Of a stretch of 64,000 nt of DNA, positions 32,991 through 41,649 are shown one piece after another (position 1 is the stretch's first letter; every line of letters starts with the position of its first letter). Made by a program: the position numbers and the translations under genes. The stretch is taken from contig NZ_MWLO01000137.1 of assembly GCF_002198735.1 (NCBI RefSeq), positions 1 through 64,000 on the forward strand. Reading direction: 5' to 3'. The notes under the pieces are model-generated. The model had not been told where the DNA came from. It searched no databases and was given only the letters and a program-made list of their open reading frames with translations. The DNA comes from Ideonella sp. A 288. Lineage in GTDB: Bacteria > Pseudomonadota > Gammaproteobacteria > Burkholderiales > Burkholderiaceae_C.

Positions 32991-33682
32991 TTCTTGGCTC
33001 CCTTGGCCGCGGCATCCGACTTGGCCTTGCGAATTTCCGCGATCTCGTTGACGTCCAGATAGCGGTAGGTGCGTGCCGTCGCATCCATCGACAACAGCCC
33101 GGAGGTGTCCTTCGGAGGGGTCGCGATCGCCAGGTTGTGCAATGTCACGATGCGCGACAGGTTGGCCACATCAGCGGCAAACGCCCCGATGTCGTGGTAG
33201 CGGCCCGTGACCCGAAGGGCAATCGGCAGTTCCGCGTAGTAGTCTTTCAGTTCCACCAGGCCCGGTCGGAACAACTCGAACTGCAGACCGCGTCCGATGC
33301 CCGCCTGATTGATGTCGGACAGCAACGCATCCATGTCGGCCTTGCCCGGCAACTGCTTCTCGAGCTGCGTCACGTACTCCTGCACCTGTTGCTTCTGCTT
33401 GCGCAACTCGGTGAGATTGACGGCCTGTCCCAACTTGTTGCGGTAGTCATTCTTGAGCTCGGGCTCCCGCTTGCGAGCGGCTTCGAGTTCGGCGTCCGCG
33501 TCGGACACCAGACCGACCCAAAGCAAGCCCACGACGGCCGCCGCAGCAGCCGCCCATGCGCACAGCTTGGGCAGGAGCGGCCACTGCCCAGGCTCCCGCG
33601 GATTCAGGCCCTTGAACTGGGAACCTGCACGGTTGAGCCGGCTGATGCTGTCGAGATTGACCGGACTGGTGGTGTGTGCCAT
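32987..33682 (-). CDS. pilO: Type IV pilus inner-membrane protein PilO
   Basis: Bitopic membrane protein that forms a heterodimer with PilN in the alignment complex. Length is 231 residues: short cytoplasmic N terminus, one transmembrane helix at about 40-60 (LCAWAAAAAAVVGLLWVGLV), a coiled coil rich in Lys/Gln (LRKQKQQVQEYVTQLEKQL), then the ferredoxin-like periplasmic domain (ALRVTGRYHDIGAFAADVAN). Confidence 0.95.
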   Translation of the reverse strand: MAHTTSPVNLDSISRLNRAGSQFKGLNPREPGQWPLLPKLCAWAAAAAAVVGLLWVGLVSDADAELEAARKREPELKNDYRNKLGQAVNLTELRKQKQQVQEYVTQLEKQLPGKADMDALLSDINQAGIGRGLQFELFRPGLVELKDYYAELPIALRVTGRYHDIGAFAADVANLSRIVTLHNLAIATPPKDTSGLLSMDATARTYRYLDVNEIAEIRKAKSDAAAKGAKK

Positions 33683-33697
33683 GACGATGAACCTCCT

Positions 33698-34351
33698 TCA
33701 GGCCGCCTTGCCGGCGCCGGGCGCCGGACGCGCACCTGGCAGCGGCACCGCGCCCGACGCCGCTGGGGCGGCCGGTGGCGCCGCGGCAGGCTGGGTCAGC
33801 GAGACCTTCATCGAGAAATCGAACAAGCGGCGCTGTTCGCGGCTGCCTGGCGTGGCGGCCTGGGTGACTGCCTTGATTTCGACGAGTTCGGGCTTGTGCA
33901 GCCACTTCGACTGATTCTGCGTATTGCGCAGAAACTCGGACACCCGCTCGTTGGTCTGCGCCACGCCGGTGACCACCACCTGCGCCCCGCTCTGCTTGAC
34001 CGAGGTGAGGTAGATGCCCTCAGGGGTGTAGCGAACAAGCTCGTCGAGCAGATACACCGGGATGTTGCGGTTGGTCTGCAGATCTTCCACGGCCTTCTGG
34101 CGCGCCTTCAGGCTGTCGATTTCGGCGCGCAGGGTGGCGATGTCCTTGATCTGGCCCTCGAGCCGCTTGATCTCGGAGGTCAGGAACTCGTTGCGCGACT
34201 GCTGGGCCGCTGTCATCTGTTGCAGGACCAGGTACCAGACGCCGGCGATGAGCATGCCTGCCATCGCGGCCGCCGCCAGCCCCACGAAGAAGGCCACCTT
34301 GCGTTGTCGACGACGCTCTTCACGATGGGGCAGCAGGTTGATCAGGATCAC
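33698..34351 (-). CDS. pilN: Type IV pilus inner-membrane protein PilN
   Basis: Partner of PilO and PilM. Length is 217 residues. The cytoplasmic N terminus INLLPHREERRRQRK is the conserved PilM-binding segment. One transmembrane helix (about 19-42), a coiled coil and a periplasmic domain (GIYLTSVKQSGAQVVVTGVA) follow, then an Ala/Pro-rich tail longer than usual. The GTG start overlaps the pilM stop (GTGA). Confidence 0.95.
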   Translation of the reverse strand: MILINLLPHREERRRQRKVAFFVGLAAAAMAGMLIAGVWYLVLQQMTAAQQSRNEFLTSEIKRLEGQIKDIATLRAEIDSLKARQKAVEDLQTNRNIPVYLLDELVRYTPEGIYLTSVKQSGAQVVVTGVAQTNERVSEFLRNTQNQSKWLHKPELVEIKAVTQAATPGSREQRRLFDFSMKVSLTQPAAAPPAAPAASGAVPLPGARPAPGAGKAA

Positions 34352-35427
34352 TGCACGAACCTCCGCATGGCCAAGCCACAGGCCGTCAGGTACGACGGGG
34401 CCTCGCGGCGAACCTTGGCTTCACGCACACCGGAACCGAACCTCATGTTGTCGAACGGGTTGACGACCATCGACGCGAAGCCGGTGAGATCGGTCACCCG
34501 ATCCTTCAGGCCCGGCAGTGTGGCAGTGCCTCCGGCCAACATCACGTAGTGCACCTTGTGATGGGGCGTACTCGTGAAGAAGTACTGCAGGGCGCGGCCG
34601 ATTTCCTGTGACAAACTGTCCACGAACGGGGCAAGGATGGCCGTGTCGTAGTCGTCGGGCAGGTCGTTGGCCAGCTTCTTCTGCTCGGCCTCTTCGAACG
34701 AGAAGCCGTACTGACGCGAGATCAACTGCGTGAGTTGCGAACCGCCGAAGGCCTGGTCGCGGTCGTACAGCATCTCGTCGTCGCGCAGGACCTTGAGGCT
34801 GGTGGTGTCGGCACCGATCTCGAACAGCGCCACGAGGGCATCGCGCCCGCCACTGGGTAACGCCGATACAACACGGCTCATGGCGAGCCGCGACGCATGG
34901 GACTCGATGTCGAGCACCACTGGTTTCAGGCCGGCAGCCTCGGCCAGGCCTTGACGGTCCTGGACACGATCCTTGCGCGACGCGGCGATCAGCACCTCCA
35001 CGTCGCCACCGGACGTGGGGCTCGGCCCGATGACGCAGAAGTCGAGGCTCACCTCGTCGAGCGAGAACGGGATGTACTGGTTGGCCTCCGACTCGACCTG
35101 GAGTTCGAGTTCCTCTTCGCGCAGGCCCGAGGGCAGCACGATCTTCTTGGTGATCACCGCAGACTGCGGCATGGCCATGACCACTTGCTTGGTCTTGGTG
35201 CCGCTTTTTTGCACGAGCTTGCGCACCGCCTCGGCAACCTCGTCGAATTTCTCGATCTGGCCGTCAGTGATCCAGCCCTTCTCGAAGGGCTCCGAGGCGA
35301 ATCGCTCGAGCACGTACTCGCCGTTGGCCGCCTGGCCCAGTTCGACGAGCTTGGCGCTCGATGAACTGATGTCCAGCCCGACCATCGGCGCATGCTTGCG
35401 ACCCAGCAGCAGGTCCAGAAGGCTCAC
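34348..35427 (-). CDS. pilM: Type IV pilus assembly ATPase-like protein PilM
   Basis: Cytoplasmic actin-like protein that binds the PilN N terminus. Length is 359 residues. Actin-fold nucleotide-binding elements are visible: MVGLDISSSSAKLVEL near the N terminus, ALFEIGADTTSLKVL in the middle and YVMLAGGTATLPGLKDRV near the C terminus. The start is GTG 35427, with GGGGGAG upstream. It is the first gene of the pilMNOPQ-Ig-aroKB-dgt series and is divergent from ponA. Confidence 0.95.
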   Translation of the reverse strand: MSLLDLLLGRKHAPMVGLDISSSSAKLVELGQAANGEYVLERFASEPFEKGWITDGQIEKFDEVAEAVRKLVQKSGTKTKQVVMAMPQSAVITKKIVLPSGLREEELELQVESEANQYIPFSLDEVSLDFCVIGPSPTSGGDVEVLIAASRKDRVQDRQGLAEAAGLKPVVLDIESHASRLAMSRVVSALPSGGRDALVALFEIGADTTSLKVLRDDEMLYDRDQAFGGSQLTQLISRQYGFSFEEAEQKKLANDLPDDYDTAILAPFVDSLSQEIGRALQYFFTSTPHHKVHYVMLAGGTATLPGLKDRVTDLTGFASMVVNPFDNMRFGSGVREAKVRREAPSYLTACGLAMRRFVQ

Positions 35428-35484
35428 GACAAACTCCCCCGACGGGCAGAAAAAGGGTTATTCAAATCTTAAGAAGTTACTTCA

Positions 35485-35513
35485 ATGCTAGCAGTAAAGC
35501 CTTTGTGCACCAA
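35485..35513 (-). promoter_or_regulatory. Candidate promoter of the pilM operon
   Basis: On the minus strand, TTGGTG (-35) and TAGCAT (-10, 4 of 6) are separated by 17 bp, ending about 58 bp from the pilM start. The -35 half lies inside a dyad CCTTTG-TGCAC-CAAAGG (35500-35516). The -35 match is weak (3 of 6), so this is tentative. Confidence 0.35.
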
Positions 35514-35516
35514 AGG
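35500..35516. repeat. Dyad in the pilM-ponA divergent intergenic region
   Basis: CCTTTG and CAAAGG, perfect 6 bp arms around TGCAC. It overlaps the candidate -35 of pilM and lies about 100 bp before the ponA start. It could bind a regulator; none is identified. Confidence 0.4.
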
Positions 35517-35616
35517 AATTTGCCCGCCACAACCTGTAGTCTCGTTGCGACGGGCCGACGCATGGACAGGCATTTGAAACAAGGCGCACTTTGTTGCGAG
35601 CCCGGTCGATCGCTCG

Positions 35617-38001
35617 ATGCCCAGGGCCTTCTATACACTCCTGCGCGTGAACCAAGGACCACAACCCACGTCGCCAACGGGTGCGCCGACCAGCGGCTTG
35701 GCCCGTCGGATGCTCCGGGTGCTGGCCTGGGCCGCGGCCGCGGTGGGCGCCGGTGTCCTGACGGTGATGATCCTGGTGTCGCTCGCGCTCGCGGTGGCCT
35801 ACCCCAACCTGCCGCCGATCAGCGGCCTGACGGATTACCGGCCGCGCTTGCCACTGCGCATCATGTCGTCCGATGGCGTGTTGCTGGCCGAGTTCGGCGA
35901 AGAACGCCGCCGCTTCATGCCGATCGGGCAGATCCCCAAGGTGATGCAGGACGCCGTGCTGGCCATCGAGGATGCACGCTTCTATCGCCACGGTGGCGTC
36001 GACTACCTCGGCGTCATACGCGCCGGCCTGGCGCAGTTCAACAAGGCCAAGAGCCAGGGGGCCTCGACCATCACGATGCAGGTGGCGCGCAACTTCTACC
36101 TGTCCACCGAGAAGACCTTCACCCGGAAGATCTACGAGATCCTGCTCGCGCTGAAGATCGAGAGTCAGCTCAGCAAGGAGCAGATCCTCGAGGTCTACAT
36201 GAACCAGATCTACCTCGGCCAGCGCGCCTACGGCTTTGCCGCGGCCAGCGAGATCTACTTCGGCAAGCCGCTGCAGGAAGTGACCGTGGCCGAGGCGGCC
36301 ATGCTGGCTGGCCTGCCGCAGGCCCCGTCGGCCTACAACCCGATCGTCAACCCCCAGCGCGCCACGCGGCGCCAGCAGTACATCATCCAGCGCATGCTGG
36401 ACAACGGCTTCATCGCCGCTCCCCAGGCCGAGGCCGCCCGCAAGCAGACCCTGGTCTACAGGGGCAACACGGAATCCGGCCTGCATGCCGAGTTCGTGGC
36501 CGAGACGGTCCGCCAACTGATCTTCAGCCAGTACGGCGAGGAAACCACCACCCGCGGCTTGGTGGTTCACGTGACGGTGGATTCGGCCGACCAGGCCGTG
36601 GCTTACAAGGCACTGCGCCGCGGACTGCTGAACTACGAGCGTCGCCAGGTCTACCGCGGTCCCGAGGCCTACATCGACCTGCCGGCCGACCCCCGGGACG
36701 TGGACAACCGCATCGCCGAGGCGCTGTCCGACCATCCTGACAACGATGAACTGCGTGCCGCGGTGGTGCTGGAGGCCAGTCCGAAGAAAGTCGTCGCCGT
36801 GTTGCAGTCGGGTGAATCCATCACGGTGGCTGGCGACGGCCTGCGGCCGGTGGCGTCGGGCCTGTCGGACAAGTCGGGGCCCAAGACGCAGATCCGCCGA
36901 GGTGCGGTGGTGCGCGCCGCCAAGGGCCCCAAGGGTGACTGGGTGCTCACTCAGTTGCCCGAAGTCGAAGGCGCCTTCGTGTCGATGGAGCCCTCCACCG
37001 GTGCCATCCGCGCGCTGGTCGGCGGCTTCGACTTCGACAAGAGCAAGTTCAACCACGTGGTGCAGGCCTGGCGCCAACCCGGATCGAGCTTCAAGCCTTT
37101 CATCTACTCCGCGGCACTGGAGAAGGGCTTCACGCCCCAGACGGTGGTCAACGACGCCCCTTTGTTTTTCGATGCCGGCGCCACCGGCAGCCAACCCTGG
37201 GAACCAAAGAACTACGACGGGAAGTTCGACGGTCCGATGCCGCTGAAGCAGGGCCTCGCGCGCTCCAAGAACATGGTGTCGATCCGTGTGCTGCAGTCGA
37301 TCGGCGTGCACCACGCGCAGACCTGGGCCACGCAGTTCGGCTTCGATGCCGAGAAGCATCCGCCCTTCCTCACCATGGCACTCGGGGCCGGCTCGGTCAC
37401 GCCGCTGCAGATGGTCGGGGCTTACAGCGTCTTCGCGAATGGCGGGTACCGCGTGAACCCGATGCTGATCACCCGCGTCACCGACAGCCAGGGCCGCATC
37501 CTTCAACAGAGCAAGCCCCCGGAGCTGAACGAATCGATGCGCGCAATCGACGCCCGCAACGCCTTCGTGATGACGCAACTGATGGGCGAGGTCACCCGGG
37601 CCGGCACGGCCGCAAGCGTCTACCAGGCCTTCAAGCGCGCCGACTTCTACGGCAAGACCGGCACCACCAACGACTCGATGGACGCATGGTTTGCGGGCTA
37701 TCACCCCGACCTGGCCGCCGTCGTCTGGATCGGCTACGACAACCCGCGAAAGCTCGGCGATCGCGAGACGGGTGGCGGACTGGCACTGCCGGTCTGGATC
37801 GAGTACATGGGCCAGGCGCTCAAGCGCCTGCCGGTGCGAGAAGCCGTGGTGCCGGAAGGCCTCATGCGTGTCGGCAACGACTGGATCTACGATGAGTACG
37901 GTCCGGGCGCCGGCGTGGGCAGCGTGGGCCTGGACGACAAGCTGCCCGGCTCGCCCACGGAAGAAGAGCGCAACAGCATCCTGGACTTGTTCCGCCGCTG
38001 A
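35617..38001 (+). CDS. mrcA: Penicillin-binding protein 1A
   Basis: Bifunctional peptidoglycan synthase, 794 residues, anchored by one N-terminal transmembrane helix (about 35-62). The glycosyltransferase 51 domain has AIEDARFYRHGGVD (catalytic Glu), QGASTITMQVARN and RKIYEILLALKIE. An OB-like region follows, then the transpeptidase domain with SSFK (in QPGSSFKPF), SKN (in RSKNMVS) and KTGTT. Start ATG 35617; an in-frame GTG at 35647 lies just after a TATACA box and could be the true start. Divergence from pilM is the standard arrangement in many proteobacteria. Confidence 0.96.
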   Translation: MPRAFYTLLRVNQGPQPTSPTGAPTSGLARRMLRVLAWAAAAVGAGVLTVMILVSLALAVAYPNLPPISGLTDYRPRLPLRIMSSDGVLLAEFGEERRRFMPIGQIPKVMQDAVLAIEDARFYRHGGVDYLGVIRAGLAQFNKAKSQGASTITMQVARNFYLSTEKTFTRKIYEILLALKIESQLSKEQILEVYMNQIYLGQRAYGFAAASEIYFGKPLQEVTVAEAAMLAGLPQAPSAYNPIVNPQRATRRQQYIIQRMLDNGFIAAPQAEAARKQTLVYRGNTESGLHAEFVAETVRQLIFSQYGEETTTRGLVVHVTVDSADQAVAYKALRRGLLNYERRQVYRGPEAYIDLPADPRDVDNRIAEALSDHPDNDELRAAVVLEASPKKVVAVLQSGESITVAGDGLRPVASGLSDKSGPKTQIRRGAVVRAAKGPKGDWVLTQLPEVEGAFVSMEPSTGAIRALVGGFDFDKSKFNHVVQAWRQPGSSFKPFIYSAALEKGFTPQTVVNDAPLFFDAGATGSQPWEPKNYDGKFDGPMPLKQGLARSKNMVSIRVLQSIGVHHAQTWATQFGFDAEKHPPFLTMALGAGSVTPLQMVGAYSVFANGGYRVNPMLITRVTDSQGRILQQSKPPELNESMRAIDARNAFVMTQLMGEVTRAGTAASVYQAFKRADFYGKTGTTNDSMDAWFAGYHPDLAAVVWIGYDNPRKLGDRETGGGLALPVWIEYMGQALKRLPVREAVVPEGLMRVGNDWIYDEYGPGAGVGSVGLDDKLPGSPTEEERNSILDLFRR

Positions 38002-38048
38002 CGGCCCGCAGCGGCGCGCCCGGGCAAGACGGCGGCGCCGCGGGCTGG

Positions 38049-38402
38049 TCAGCCCGCTGAAGGTGGCGTGAAACTCAAGGCCTGCCGGCCCTGCTCGGTG
38101 GCCGCCGCGGAGAGCACGGCAAAGAACTCCGAGCCGTCGCGCGTGTCGATCCAGCGACCCGCCTCGTGCCGGAAATGCCGGCCGCCCGATTTCGCGGCCA
38201 GCCAGATCTCGTGCAGGGGCGGCTGCGTGTTGACGATGAGCTTGCTGCCATCCGGAAAAGACAACTCCAGCAGACCGCCGGTGCGGTGGGTGTCGATGTC
38301 GATCACGTCCTCGTCGAGCCAGCGGTCGACGGTTGTCTCGATGGCCCGGAGGACCTCGCGGCTCAGGGCGTCGTACTGGGCATCGCTCAAGGTCGGGGAC
38401 AT
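38049..38402 (-). CDS. cyaY: Frataxin-like iron donor CyaY
   Basis: Small acidic iron-binding regulator of iron-sulfur cluster assembly, 117 residues. Frataxin features are intact: the acidic first helix SDAQYDALSREVLRAIETTV with DRWLDEDVIDID, the strand SKLIVNTQPPLHEIWLAAKS, and GGRHFRHEAGRWIDTRDGSEF. Start MSPTLSDAQYDAL at 38402; a longer frame upstream overlaps the divergent lipoprotein gene. It is convergent with mrcA. Confidence 0.95.
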   Translation of the reverse strand: MSPTLSDAQYDALSREVLRAIETTVDRWLDEDVIDIDTHRTGGLLELSFPDGSKLIVNTQPPLHEIWLAAKSGGRHFRHEAGRWIDTRDGSEFFAVLSAAATEQGRQALSFTPPSAG

Positions 38403-38420
38403 GGTCGGTAAGATCGCGGC

Positions 38421-38609
38421 ATGAAACGAAAGTCCAGTGTAGCGGTGCGCCGGATGGGCGGCACAGGGTTCGTCATCGGCAGCGTGGTCATCGCCCTGAT
38501 GGGCTGTGGCCAGAAGGGCCCGCTGGTGCATCCCACCTCGACCCAGTCGACGGCGGCCGGCGCAGCCTCGTCCCCCGCGGGCACCGGACGCACCCAGCCC
38601 GGCAATTGA
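38421..38609 (+). CDS. lptM: LptM-like small lipoprotein
   Basis: 62 residues, with a signal peptide whose lipobox is ALMGC and acylated Cys at residue 29, followed by GQKGPLVHP, the hallmark C-G-Q-K-G-P-L motif of LptM/YifL. In Escherichia coli LptM assists disulfide maturation of the LPS translocon LptD. The N-terminal n-region is longer than usual (RRMGGTG). It starts 18 bp from the divergent cyaY. The usual downstream lysA is absent; peptide transporter genes converge instead. Confidence 0.85.
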   Translation: MKRKSSVAVRRMGGTGFVIGSVVIALMGCGQKGPLVHPTSTQSTAAGAASSPAGTGRTQPGN

Positions 38610-38637
38610 GTCCGGTGGTGCGCCATCGGCAGCGTCG

Positions 38638-39630
38638 TCAGATCCGCCCTTCGGTCACCGCGTGGCACGCCACCTGGATGCCCTGGAAGGCGCCCAGCGA
38701 CGGGCGCACTACCGAGCACCGCGCATTGGCATGCGGACAGCGCGGGTGGAACGCGCAACCGCTGGGCGGGTTCAGCGGGTTGGGCACCTCGCCCTGAACC
38801 GGCGTGCGCGAGCGGCCGGACATGGCCACGTCGGGGATCGCGTCGAGCAGCATGCGGGTGTAGGGGTGCCGCGGCCGTGTGAACAGGTCGGGCCGGTCGG
38901 CCAGTTCGACCAGGCGGCCCAGGTACATCACGCCGACCTGGTCGCTCACGTGCCGCACCACCGCCAGGTTGTGCGAGATGAACAGGTAGGTCAGGCCGCG
39001 CTGGCGCTGCAGGTCCTTCATGATGTTGAGCACCTGGGCCTGCACCGACACGTCCAGTGCCGAGGTGGGCTCGTCGCACACCAGGAACTCGGGCTCGGTG
39101 GCCAGCGCGCGGGCGATCGAGATGCGCTGCCGCTGCCCGCCCGAGAACTGGTGCGGAAACTTCACCATGTCGGCGGGCGCCAGCCCCACCGACGCGAGCA
39201 GTTCGCCAACCTTGGCCTTCAACGTGTCGGCGTCGGTGACCAGGCCGTGCTCGGTGATCGGTTCGGCGACGATGTCGCGCACTGTCCAGCGCGGGTTGAG
39301 GCTGGCATAGGGGTCCTGGAAGATCATCTGCATGCGCTTGCGCAACGCACGGGCCTGCGGCGACGCCAACGTCGCCTGAGTGTCCACCCCATCGAAGGCC
39401 ACGCTGCCGCGCGACGGCGCGTAAAGGCCCACCAGCAAACGCGCGACGGTGCTCTTGCCGCATCCCGATTCGCCCACCAGCGCGAGCGTCTTGCCGCGCT
39501 CGATCGAAAAGCTCACGCCGTCGACGGCATGCACGAACTGCCGCGGCCGGCGCTCGATCACCCGATTGAGCCAAGGCGCCGAGACGTCGAAGGTCTTGGC
39601 CAGATCCTCCACCTGCACCAGCGCGGTCAT
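38638..39630 (-). CDS. Peptide ABC transporter ATPase, DppF/OppF type
   Basis: 330 residues. Walker A is GESGCGKST, the signature is FSGGQRQR, Walker B is FLVCDEPTSALD, and the C-terminal Cys-rich oligopeptide-transporter extension (GCAFHPRCPHANARC) binds an iron-sulfur cluster in related proteins. Start MTALVQVEDLAKTF at 39630 overlaps the preceding ATPase stop (ATGA). It is the last gene of a permease-permease-ATPase-ATPase set lacking a binding protein. Confidence 0.93.
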   Translation of the reverse strand: MTALVQVEDLAKTFDVSAPWLNRVIERRPRQFVHAVDGVSFSIERGKTLALVGESGCGKSTVARLLVGLYAPSRGSVAFDGVDTQATLASPQARALRKRMQMIFQDPYASLNPRWTVRDIVAEPITEHGLVTDADTLKAKVGELLASVGLAPADMVKFPHQFSGGQRQRISIARALATEPEFLVCDEPTSALDVSVQAQVLNIMKDLQRQRGLTYLFISHNLAVVRHVSDQVGVMYLGRLVELADRPDLFTRPRHPYTRMLLDAIPDVAMSGRSRTPVQGEVPNPLNPPSGCAFHPRCPHANARCSVVRPSLGAFQGIQVACHAVTEGRI

Positions 39631-40616
39631 CGCCCGCCCCCCGCATCCGTCGCGTGCAGCCAGCAGGCCGCGCGGGTGCGGTCGGCCGCCAGCAGGGCGG
39701 GCTGCTCGCGGCGGCAACGTTCGAAGGCCTGCGGGCAGCGCGGGTTGAAGGCACACCCCGTCGGGATGGCATTCAGCCGCGGCATCGCACCGTCGATCTG
39801 CATCAGCCGCTCGCGCTCGCCCTCCATCGAGGGGATCGAGCCCATCAATCCCACCGTGTAAGGGTGCGCCGGTCGGTGGATGACATCGGCCACCGGGCCG
39901 ATCTCGGCGATGCGGCCCGCGTACATGACGGCCACCCGGTCGCAGGCCTCGGCGATGACGCCCATGTCGTGGGTGACCAGCATCACCGCCGCGCCGTGCT
40001 CGCGCGTCAGGCGCTTGAGCAGGCTGATGATCTGCGCCTGGATCGACACGTCGAGCGCCGTGGTGGGTTCGTCGGCGACGATCAACTGCGGTTCTGCCGC
40101 CAATGCCAGCGCGATGACCACCCGCTGTCGCATGCCGCCGGAGAACTGGTGGGGGTACTGGTCGATGCGGTGCTCGGCTGCCGGGATGCCGGTTTCCTGC
40201 AGCAGGTGGATCGCCCGCTGCCGCGCCTCGGCAAAACCCAGCTTCAGGTGGACCTGGATGGTCTCGATGATCTGGCCGCCCACGGTGACCAGCGGGTTGA
40301 GCGAGGTGAGCGGATCCTGGAAGATCGCGCCGATGCGGCGGCCGCGGATCTCGCGCATGCGTTCGTGCGGCAAATTGTCGATGCGCTCGCCGCCGAGCAG
40401 GATCTCGCCGCCGGCGATGCGGCCCGGCGGTTCGAGCAGGCCGATGATGGCCGCGCCAGTGAGCGACTTGCCCGCACCGGATTCGCCCACCACGCCCAGG
40501 ATCTCGCCCGGCGCGATGTCGAAGGACACGTCGTCCAGGGCCAGCAGCGTGCCACGGCGCGTGGGGAATTCCACCTTCAGGTGGCGCACTTCGAGGAGGG
40601 GGGAAGCCACGGTCAT
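39627..40616 (-). CDS. Peptide ABC transporter ATPase, DppD/OppD type
   Basis: 329 residues. Walker A is GESGAGKSL, the signature is FSGGMRQR, Walker B is LIVADEPTTALD, and the C-terminal GCAFNPRCPQAFERC motif is present. The chosen start MTVASPLLEV at 40616 lies 7 bp after the permease gene; a longer form to 40649 would overlap the end of that gene. It works with the neighbouring ATPase and the two permeases to import peptides or similar solutes. Confidence 0.93.
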   Translation of the reverse strand: MTVASPLLEVRHLKVEFPTRRGTLLALDDVSFDIAPGEILGVVGESGAGKSLTGAAIIGLLEPPGRIAGGEILLGGERIDNLPHERMREIRGRRIGAIFQDPLTSLNPLVTVGGQIIETIQVHLKLGFAEARQRAIHLLQETGIPAAEHRIDQYPHQFSGGMRQRVVIALALAAEPQLIVADEPTTALDVSIQAQIISLLKRLTREHGAAVMLVTHDMGVIAEACDRVAVMYAGRIAEIGPVADVIHRPAHPYTVGLMGSIPSMEGERERLMQIDGAMPRLNAIPTGCAFNPRCPQAFERCRREQPALLAADRTRAACWLHATDAGGGR

Positions 40617-40623
40617 CTCGAAC

Positions 40624-41568
40624 TCAGCGCAAGCGCGGGTTGAGCGCATCGCGCAACCAGTCGCCGAGCAGGTTCACCGACAGCGCGATGGTCACCAGCA
40701 CCAGGCCCGGGAAGATGGTGATCCACCACTCGCCGGAGAACAGGAAATCCTGGCCGACGCGGATCAGCGTGCCCAGCGACGGCGAGGTCGGCGGCACGCC
40801 GACGCCCAGGAAGGACAGCGTGGCCTCGGTGATGATGGCCGTGGCGATGTGGATGGTGGCCAGCACCAGCACCGGCCCGAGCACGTTGGGCAGCACGTGG
40901 CGCCGCATGATGCGCGCCGGGCTGACGCCGATCACGCGCGCGGCCTGCACGTACTCGCGCTGGCGCTCGACCAGCGTCGACCCACGAACCGTGCGCGCAT
41001 ACTGCACCCAGCCCGTGAGCGAGATCGAGATGATGAGCACGGTGAAGGCCAGCGTATCGTGCGCGTTGGGAAACATCGCCCGGCCAACACCGTCGATGAG
41101 CAGCGCGATCAGGATCGACGGGAACGACAGCATCACGTCGCACACGCGCATGATGAAGCTGTCGACGCGGCCGCCCACATAGCCCGACAGCAGGCCGAGG
41201 CCCACGCCGATCACCACCGACACCAGCACCGAGGCCAGACCGACGAAGAGCGAGATGCGCGAGCCGTACATCAAGGCCGAGAGGATGTCGCGGCCCTGAT
41301 CGTCGGTGCCCAGCAGGTAGGCGGCCTTGCCGTCGGGCATCCAGGCGGGCGGCAGGCGCGCGTCCATCAGGTCGAGCGAGGCGAGGTCGAGCGGGTTGTG
41401 TGGCGCCAGCCAGGGCGCGCCGAGCGCGAACACGGCGCACAGGATGGCAACGACGGTGGCGCCGATGGCGACCGGCGAATTCTTGAAACTGAACCAGACG
41501 TCGCCGTCGAGGAATCGGGCCAGGGCCCCGGGTGCCTCGGCCGTCACGGGTGTCGAAGGTGCACTCAT
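40624..41568 (-). CDS. Peptide ABC transporter permease, DppC type
   Basis: 314 residues. An N-terminal cytoplasmic region ending in the OppC_N helix (VAIGATVVAILCAVFALGAP) precedes a permease domain with the coupling segment YVQAARVIGVSPARIMRRHV and several membrane helices. The periplasmic loop contains LLGTDDQGRDILSALMYGSR, the family hallmark. It lies 81 bp after the DppB-type permease. Confidence 0.94.
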   Translation of the reverse strand: MSAPSTPVTAEAPGALARFLDGDVWFSFKNSPVAIGATVVAILCAVFALGAPWLAPHNPLDLASLDLMDARLPPAWMPDGKAAYLLGTDDQGRDILSALMYGSRISLFVGLASVLVSVVIGVGLGLLSGYVGGRVDSFIMRVCDVMLSFPSILIALLIDGVGRAMFPNAHDTLAFTVLIISISLTGWVQYARTVRGSTLVERQREYVQAARVIGVSPARIMRRHVLPNVLGPVLVLATIHIATAIITEATLSFLGVGVPPTSPSLGTLIRVGQDFLFSGEWWITIFPGLVLVTIALSVNLLGDWLRDALNPRLR

Positions 41569-41649
41569 GTGGAAACCGCCCGGCCGGACGGGCGGAACGA
41601 CACGCCCTCCCCGAGGTGGCGAATGCGGTGAAGTGGGCGGCCCGTCATG

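Noticed and set aside
38003-38047. Intrinsic terminator between mrcA and cyaY
   Set aside because: GCCCGC and GGCGC arms can pair imperfectly with GCGCC and GCGGGC, but there is a bulge and no T-run in either direction.
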